From the NCBI GenBank assembly GCA_964425255.1, contig CAYRMV010000124.1, positions 1 through 9,368 on the forward strand: a stretch of DNA of 9,368 nt, written 5' to 3'. This DNA is from CAYRMV01 sp964425255. Its GTDB lineage: Bacteria; Bacteroidota; Bacteroidia; Flavobacteriales_D; Crocinitomicaceae. Positions 5,750 to 9,368 of this stretch are shown one piece after another (position 1 is the first letter of the stretch; every line of letters starts with the position of its first letter). A program made the position numbers and the translations under genes. The notes under the pieces are model-generated. The model made no database searches. It saw only the letters and a program-made list of their open reading frames with translations, and was not told the origin of the DNA.

Positions 5750-6406
5750 ATGAAAAAACTCGACACATCAAAAATCGTCCAAGTCCGACTAAAAGAAACC
5801 CAATACTACCAAGAAGTTCACCCAAAAAAACAAATCGTAATCCACCACACCGTATCCAACGGCAACGCCAAAAACGTTGTAGCAGGATGGGCAAAAACCC
5901 CAGCCCGAATAGGCACAGCCTTCATCATCGATCGCGAAGGAGTCATCCACCAGTGCTTTAGTTCCAAACATTGGGCATATCATTTGGGTACTAAAGCAAA
6001 AAATAATAAACAGCTGAACCGACAATCCATCGGAATCGAACTATGCGCATGGGGACCGTTAAAACGCAGTCCCATCAAATCCAGCATCCAAGCAACCTTC
6101 ACCTCATCCGTCGGAACAATTGTACCAAATGACGAAGTAATTGAATTAGAAAAACCATTTCGAGGTTCAAAGTATTATCAAAAGTACACTGACAAACAAT
6201 TGAATTCCCTACAGATTCTATTGAATTACTTGTGCGAAACCTACAACATCCCCAAAACCTACAATCCCGAAATGTGGGACTATTCAAGTTCAGCCATGAA
6301 CGGCAATCCAGGAATATGGTCGCATTCGTCATTTCGGAAGGATAAAAGTGATTGTTTTCCGCAGGAGGAATTAATTGAAATTTTGAAAAAACTACAACTA
6401 TTCTAG
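5750..6406 (+). CDS. N-acetylmuramoyl-L-alanine amidase (Amidase_2, T7-lysozyme-like)
   Basis: A 218-residue zinc amidase that would cleave the amide bond between MurNAc and the stem peptide of peptidoglycan. Visible features are the first zinc ligand in IVIHHT (H32/H33), the substrate-cleft segment GTAFIIDREGVIHQCF (56-70), HWAYHLG (74-80, with Y77 near the catalytic Tyr of T7 lysozyme), SIGIELC (93-99) and the C-terminal ligand box WSHSSFRKDKSDCFP (190-204), where H192 and C202 match the remaining ligands and K199 the catalytic Lys. Family length is about 150-220, so it looks complete. No signal peptide or membrane segment is seen: it starts MKKLDTSKIV and stays hydrophilic, so export would need a holin-like partner or lysis, as for phage endolysins. 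Its place between the replication operon and the defence block is not explained. Confidence 0.9.
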   Translation: MKKLDTSKIVQVRLKETQYYQEVHPKKQIVIHHTVSNGNAKNVVAGWAKTPARIGTAFIIDREGVIHQCFSSKHWAYHLGTKAKNNKQLNRQSIGIELCAWGPLKRSPIKSSIQATFTSSVGTIVPNDEVIELEKPFRGSKYYQKYTDKQLNSLQILLNYLCETYNIPKTYNPEMWDYSSSAMNGNPGIWSHSSFRKDKSDCFPQEELIEILKKLQLF

Positions 6407-6412
6407 TTTTTT
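6387..6412 (+). terminator. Weak terminator-like hairpin at the end of the amidase gene
   Basis: AAAAACTA (6387-6394) pairs with TAGTTTTT (6404-6411) around a nine-base loop, spanning the amidase stop codon and ending in T residues. The stem is AT-rich, so termination may be poor. Confidence 0.35.
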
Positions 6413-6413
6413 C

Positions 6414-6448
6414 TTGCGATTTGTATGAATATTTCATACTTTTCGCAA
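6414..6448. promoter_or_regulatory. abiEi: 35-bp dyad operator and likely promoter of abiEi
   Basis: Nested arms TTGCGA (6414-6419) with TCGCAA (6443-6448) and GTATGAA (6423-6429) with TTCATAC (6433-6439) are centred on 6431; the TTT blocks between arms are equally spaced. The gene starts 16 bp downstream. TTG at 6414-6416 and TACTTTTC at 6438-6444-type sequence loosely fit the Bacteroidota promoter pattern TTG plus TAnnTTTG, so a bound repressor would cover the promoter. AbiEi antitoxins are known to autorepress through inverted repeats in their promoter, which fits well; binding here is inference. Confidence 0.65.
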
Positions 6449-6463
6449 ATTAATACTAACTAA

Positions 6464-7255
6464 ATGCAAATTGCTGAATATATTAGAACTCTTCAAAGCT
6501 ATGAAATATATGGCTTTTCGAACGAAGACGTACTAAATAATTGCAATGCACCAGAAACCACTTTGAAAACAGAATTCGTTCGTTTGAGCAAAAGGAAACA
6601 AATTCAAAATTTAAGAAAAGGTTTTTATGTAATCATTCCAGCAAAGTACCAGAATGTATCCAAAATACCAATTCAATTATATGTCGAAAAGTTATTTTCG
6701 TTTATCGGTAGGGATTATTATCTAGGTTTATTTTCTGCTGCTGCTTTGCACGGAGCAGCGCATCAACAAATTCAGCAAGATTACATCATTTGCAATGGTG
6801 CAAAGATGCGTGATATAAAGAAAGGGAATTTTAATTTGAATTTTTTTCAATCAACCCACTGGCCGAAGAAAAATATCATCCAAAAAAAATCGGATGCAGG
6901 TTTATTTAGTATTTCTTCTCCAGCTTTAACATTAGCAGATTTACTTCATTTTCAAAATAAGTTAGGTGGTATCAATCGAATACTGGCAATTATTGAAGAA
7001 TTGGCAGAGATAGTAGTAGTAGAAGATGTAATTGAATTGCTTACCTGGTACCCTCATGTGAGCACATTTCAACGAATGGGATATTTGTTGGAACAATTTG
7101 ATGTAAATGAAAAAATTATAGAGGTAATACAAATGCATTTAGAAACTCAAAAACACTACCCAATGCTCTTGAGTCCTTCGAAAAATGAAAAACCCGGTTC
7201 AGCAAACAACCGTTGGAAAATTGATGTGAACATAACCCTCGAAAACGACTTATGA
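6464..7255 (+). CDS. abiEi: AbiEi family antitoxin / transcriptional regulator
   Basis: A 263-residue protein with an N-terminal winged-helix domain (about 1-65: AEYIRTLQSYEIYGFSNEDV, then LSKRKQIQNLRKGFYVIIP), the AbiEi core (DYYLGLFSAAALHGAAHQQ at 84-102, SSPALTLADLLHF at 151-163) and the typical end ANNRWKIDVN. In the AbiE type IV toxin-antitoxin system, AbiEi represses its own promoter and counters the nucleotidyltransferase toxin AbiEii. Here the gene is complete and preceded by a fitting dyad operator, but AbiEii is reduced to 13 codons that overlap the stop in the usual ATGA manner. The next real gene is hsdM. AbiEi may therefore now act as the promoter-proximal regulator of the restriction-modification operon, or be a leftover antitoxin. 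Confidence 0.85.
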   Translation: MQIAEYIRTLQSYEIYGFSNEDVLNNCNAPETTLKTEFVRLSKRKQIQNLRKGFYVIIPAKYQNVSKIPIQLYVEKLFSFIGRDYYLGLFSAAALHGAAHQQIQQDYIICNGAKMRDIKKGNFNLNFFQSTHWPKKNIIQKKSDAGLFSISSPALTLADLLHFQNKLGGINRILAIIEELAEIVVVEDVIELLTWYPHVSTFQRMGYLLEQFDVNEKIIEVIQMHLETQKHYPMLLSPSKNEKPGSANNRWKIDVNITLENDL

Positions 7256-7293
7256 TCCCAAAACCTTACATAGCACAAAATAAATTAAGATAA
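7252..7293 (+). pseudogene. abiEii: Vestige of the AbiEii toxin start (13 codons)
   Basis: ATG at 7252 overlaps the abiEi stop (ATGA) and encodes MIPKPYIAQNKLR before a TAA at 7291-7293. AbiEii toxins characteristically begin with MIP-x-x-YI and overlap abiEi in this way, so the first seven or so residues look like a true toxin start whose body has been deleted. hsdM starts four bases after the stub. It could instead act as a short leader peptide keeping ribosomes moving toward hsdM. Chance similarity cannot be fully excluded for such a short peptide. Confidence 0.6.
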
Positions 7294-7297
7294 AAAA

Positions 7298-8896
7298 ATG
7301 TCAGAAGAACAAAGAAAAATATTAGAGGGAAAACTTTGGGAAATAGCCAATTTACTGCGTGGCAAAATCAACCCGGATGATTACCGTGATTACATTTTAG
7401 GTTTCATCTTTTACAAATACCTTTCCGAAAAACAACTACTTTACGCGAACGAATTGTTGGAAAGTGAACCAGTAAAGGATTTCAAAGTAGTTACCGATAA
7501 AGAAACATTAGATGCAATTAAAGAAGAATCCTTATTAAAATTGGGATATTACCTAGAGCCTTCTCAATTGTTCTCAGTAATTGCGCATAAAGGAAGTAAT
7601 TCAACTTCAGAAGAAAGTGATGAAGACATTGAACAATTGGAAGAAGACAATTACATCATTGATGATTTAAAAGAAATCTTAAATCACATTGAACAAAGTA
7701 CCATGGGTACCGATTCCGAGGAAGATTTTAATGCCTTGTTTGAGGATTTAGATCTGAATTCAACTAAATTAGGTCGAACGGTAAGTGCTCGTAATACGAT
7801 TATTGTAAAAATCTTAAGAAAACTGGATAAGATTGATTTTAGATTAGAAGACATCGAATCTGATGTGTTAGGCGATGCGTATGAATACTTGATTGGAAAA
7901 TTTGCTGCAGGTGCTGGTAAAGGTGCCGGTGAATTCTATACTCCTCAACAAGTTTCTAAAATTTTATCTAAAATTGTAACAACAGGAAAAGAAAAAATAA
8001 AATCAGTTTATGATCCAACATGTGGTTCTGGTTCCCTGCTACTAAGAGTTAAAAAAGAAGCAGATGTGAGTGAGTTTTACGGTCAGGAGTTAAACCGTAC
8101 CACCTACAACTTGGCTCGTATGAACATGATTTTGCACAATGTACATTTCAGTGATTTCAATATCATACATGAGGACACCCTAGAAAATCCGAAACATTCA
8201 GAATTACGCTTCGAGGCAATTGTTGCAAATCCTCCATTTTCTGCTCATTGGAAAGGTGCTGATAATCCATTGAATAACACAGATCCCAGATTTAGCCAAT
8301 TTGGGAAACTTGCACCAAAAACCAAAGCAGATTTTGCCTTCTTGCAACACATGTTGTATCAATTATCGGATAATGGAATTCTGGCAAGTATCTTTCCACA
8401 TGGTGTTTTGTTTCGAGGTTCAGCTGAAGGTGAAATTAGAAAATACATCATTTCTAACATGAATGCCTTAGACGCAGTCATTGGTTTGCCAGCAAACATC
8501 TTTTTTGGTACATCGATACCAACTTGTATTTTGGTCTTAAAAAAATGTCGAAAAGCGGACGATAATATCATTTTCATTGATGCTAGTGGTGAGGGAAATT
8601 TCAAAAAAGAAGGCAATCAAAATGTGTTGGAAGACAAAGATGTTGTTAAAATTGTAAATGCATATCAAAATCGCGAGACAATCGAAAAATACAGCCGAAC
8701 AGTTTCTTTACAAGAAATTGAGGACAATGATTACAACTTAAATATTCCACGCTATGTTGATACATTTGAAGAAGAAGAAAACATTGATATTACTGCATTA
8801 TCTCAAGAATTGAAACAAATTGAAAAAGATATGTCGGTGTCAAAATCAGCTATTGCAGCTTTTTGTGAGGAATTAAATATTGAAACACCTTTTTAG
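7298..8896 (+). CDS. hsdM: Type I restriction-modification DNA methyltransferase subunit HsdM (type IC-like)
   Basis: A 532-residue N6-adenine methyltransferase subunit. With HsdS it methylates the recognition site; with HsdR it forms the restriction complex in the cytoplasm. The HsdM_N helical domain covers about 5-150 (KLWEIANLLRGK, DYRDYILGFIFYKYLSEK). Then come EFYTPQQV (212-219), SAM motif I DPTCGSGSLL (239-248), YGQELN (261-266), TTYNLARMNMILHN (268-281), the catalytic NPPF (311-314) and KADFAFLQHML (343-353). Length and motif wording closely follow M.EcoR124I, the type IC model. The ATG at 7298 is followed by the typical N-terminus. All catalytic motifs are intact. An AbiV-like gene starts at the base after its stop; hsdS and hsdR are not in the window and are expected to the right. 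Confidence 0.95.
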   Translation: MSEEQRKILEGKLWEIANLLRGKINPDDYRDYILGFIFYKYLSEKQLLYANELLESEPVKDFKVVTDKETLDAIKEESLLKLGYYLEPSQLFSVIAHKGSNSTSEESDEDIEQLEEDNYIIDDLKEILNHIEQSTMGTDSEEDFNALFEDLDLNSTKLGRTVSARNTIIVKILRKLDKIDFRLEDIESDVLGDAYEYLIGKFAAGAGKGAGEFYTPQQVSKILSKIVTTGKEKIKSVYDPTCGSGSLLLRVKKEADVSEFYGQELNRTTYNLARMNMILHNVHFSDFNIIHEDTLENPKHSELRFEAIVANPPFSAHWKGADNPLNNTDPRFSQFGKLAPKTKADFAFLQHMLYQLSDNGILASIFPHGVLFRGSAEGEIRKYIISNMNALDAVIGLPANIFFGTSIPTCILVLKKCRKADDNIIFIDASGEGNFKKEGNQNVLEDKDVVKIVNAYQNRETIEKYSRTVSLQEIEDNDYNLNIPRYVDTFEEEENIDITALSQELKQIEKDMSVSKSAIAAFCEELNIETPF

Positions 8897-9368
8897 ATGA
8901 CCAAAGCAGAACAAAAATATAATCCTATTGAAGCCGCAGAATTTAAAAAAGGTGCTGTTTACTCAGTTATAAATGCTTTTGGTCTATATGGCGACGCGCT
9001 AATCATGGATTCTTTAGGAAGACTTCCAAGAGTTTATTCATTGATGAAATTATCATTAGAAGAAGTTGCCAAATCATTGATGTTATTTGAACTTTCTATT
9101 TTAAAAAGTTGGCAAATAGAAGACGATCGCATTCAAACTAGATTCAATATATTATTGAACAGTTTAGAATCACACAACCCTAAAACGAAGTATGCGATTC
9201 AGTTTTTAATTTCAAAGCAAAACGAGTTTATAGATTATCATCCAAATCCAGATGTTAGAAATGCAAACTCTCCTTTACAAAAGCAGCTACAAGATTTAAA
9301 TAAGCTAATTGAGAAGGTAGTCATATTGGACAGCAAAAAAAACACTAATCTCTATACCTATTTAATTG
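8897..9368 (+). CDS. AbiV-like HEPN-domain abortive infection protein (partial, runs off the window)
   Basis: ATG at 8897 directly abuts the hsdM stop and the frame is open to the end of the window (157 codons), so the C-terminus is missing. The helix GRLPRVYSLMKLSLEEVAKSLMLFELS (43-69) matches the pattern of the HEPN_AbiV family (small residues, then A/S-x-E-E-x-x-K), and a second conserved stretch SHNPKTKYAIQFL (94-106) follows. The last visible segment, KKNTNLYTYLI, would correspond to the KxxxLYVD region. AbiV of Lactococcus blocks late phage gene expression; many HEPN proteins are RNases, but the canonical R-x4-6-H motif is not clearly seen here. Tight linkage to hsdM suggests translational coupling and a joint defence role. 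Assignment rests on pattern recognition. Confidence 0.6.
   Translation, partial: MTKAEQKYNPIEAAEFKKGAVYSVINAFGLYGDALIMDSLGRLPRVYSLMKLSLEEVAKSLMLFELSILKSWQIEDDRIQTRFNILLNSLESHNPKTKYAIQFLISKQNEFIDYHPNPDVRNANSPLQKQLQDLNKLIEKVVILDSKKNTNLYTYLI

Noticed and set aside
6099..6437. 112-codon minus-strand ORF opposite the amidase
   Set aside because: It lies antisense to an amidase with intact zinc-site motifs and crosses the abiEi operator; no recognisable protein pattern.

Overview
The window looks like chromosomal DNA of a member of the Bacteroidota, probably a flavobacterium-like marine or freshwater organism. It is AT-rich, has few Shine-Dalgarno sites, and carries a Bacteroidota-type tyrosine integrase beside an RteC-like protein. 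The species is not identifiable from the sequence. It reads as the left part of an integrated mobile element with defence cargo; the right end lies outside the window.

Layout: (1) 1-387 is gene-free. It holds tandem hairpins ending in a T-tract and a cluster of palindromes and TGCTAG repeats in front of the integrase. (2) 388-1662 encodes the tyrosine recombinase, followed by a strong terminator. (3) 1803-3320 encodes an RteC-like element protein that is interrupted by one in-frame TAA at 3057-3059. A repeat-rich region upstream (1713-1771) may be its operator. A small gene on the minus strand (3317-3541) converges on it and shares a TTAA as stop codons. (4) 3680-5431 is a compact replication-type operon: an excisionase-like HTH protein, a winged-helix initiator-like protein with 12-bp repeats inside its coding sequence, and a DnaC-like AAA+ helicase loader. 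The order initiator with internal repeats followed by loader recalls the lambda O-P arrangement. (5) 5424-5749 is non-coding: a 37-bp tandem duplication, then about 21 copies of a heptamer (consensus AATCCGY). (6) 5750-6406 encodes a T7-lysozyme-like N-acetylmuramoyl-L-alanine amidase without a signal peptide. (7) 6414-9368 is a defence block: an AbiEi-type antitoxin behind a 35-bp dyad operator, a 13-codon vestige of the AbiEii toxin start, an EcoR124I-like (type IC) hsdM, and directly abutting it the start of an AbiV-like HEPN protein that runs off the window.

Working together, the integrase, RteC-like and HTH genes probably control integration and excision. The initiator and loader may support replication of the excised circle. 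The right-hand genes are anti-phage cargo. No relaxase, conjugation, capsid or packaging gene is visible, so whether the element is an integrative mobilisable element, a plasmid-like integrant or a phage satellite cannot be decided here. The most interesting points are the orphaned AbiEi with its toxin reduced to a stub and followed by a restriction-modification operon, the HEPN gene inside that operon, the in-gene repeats as a candidate origin, and the stop codon within the RteC-like gene.
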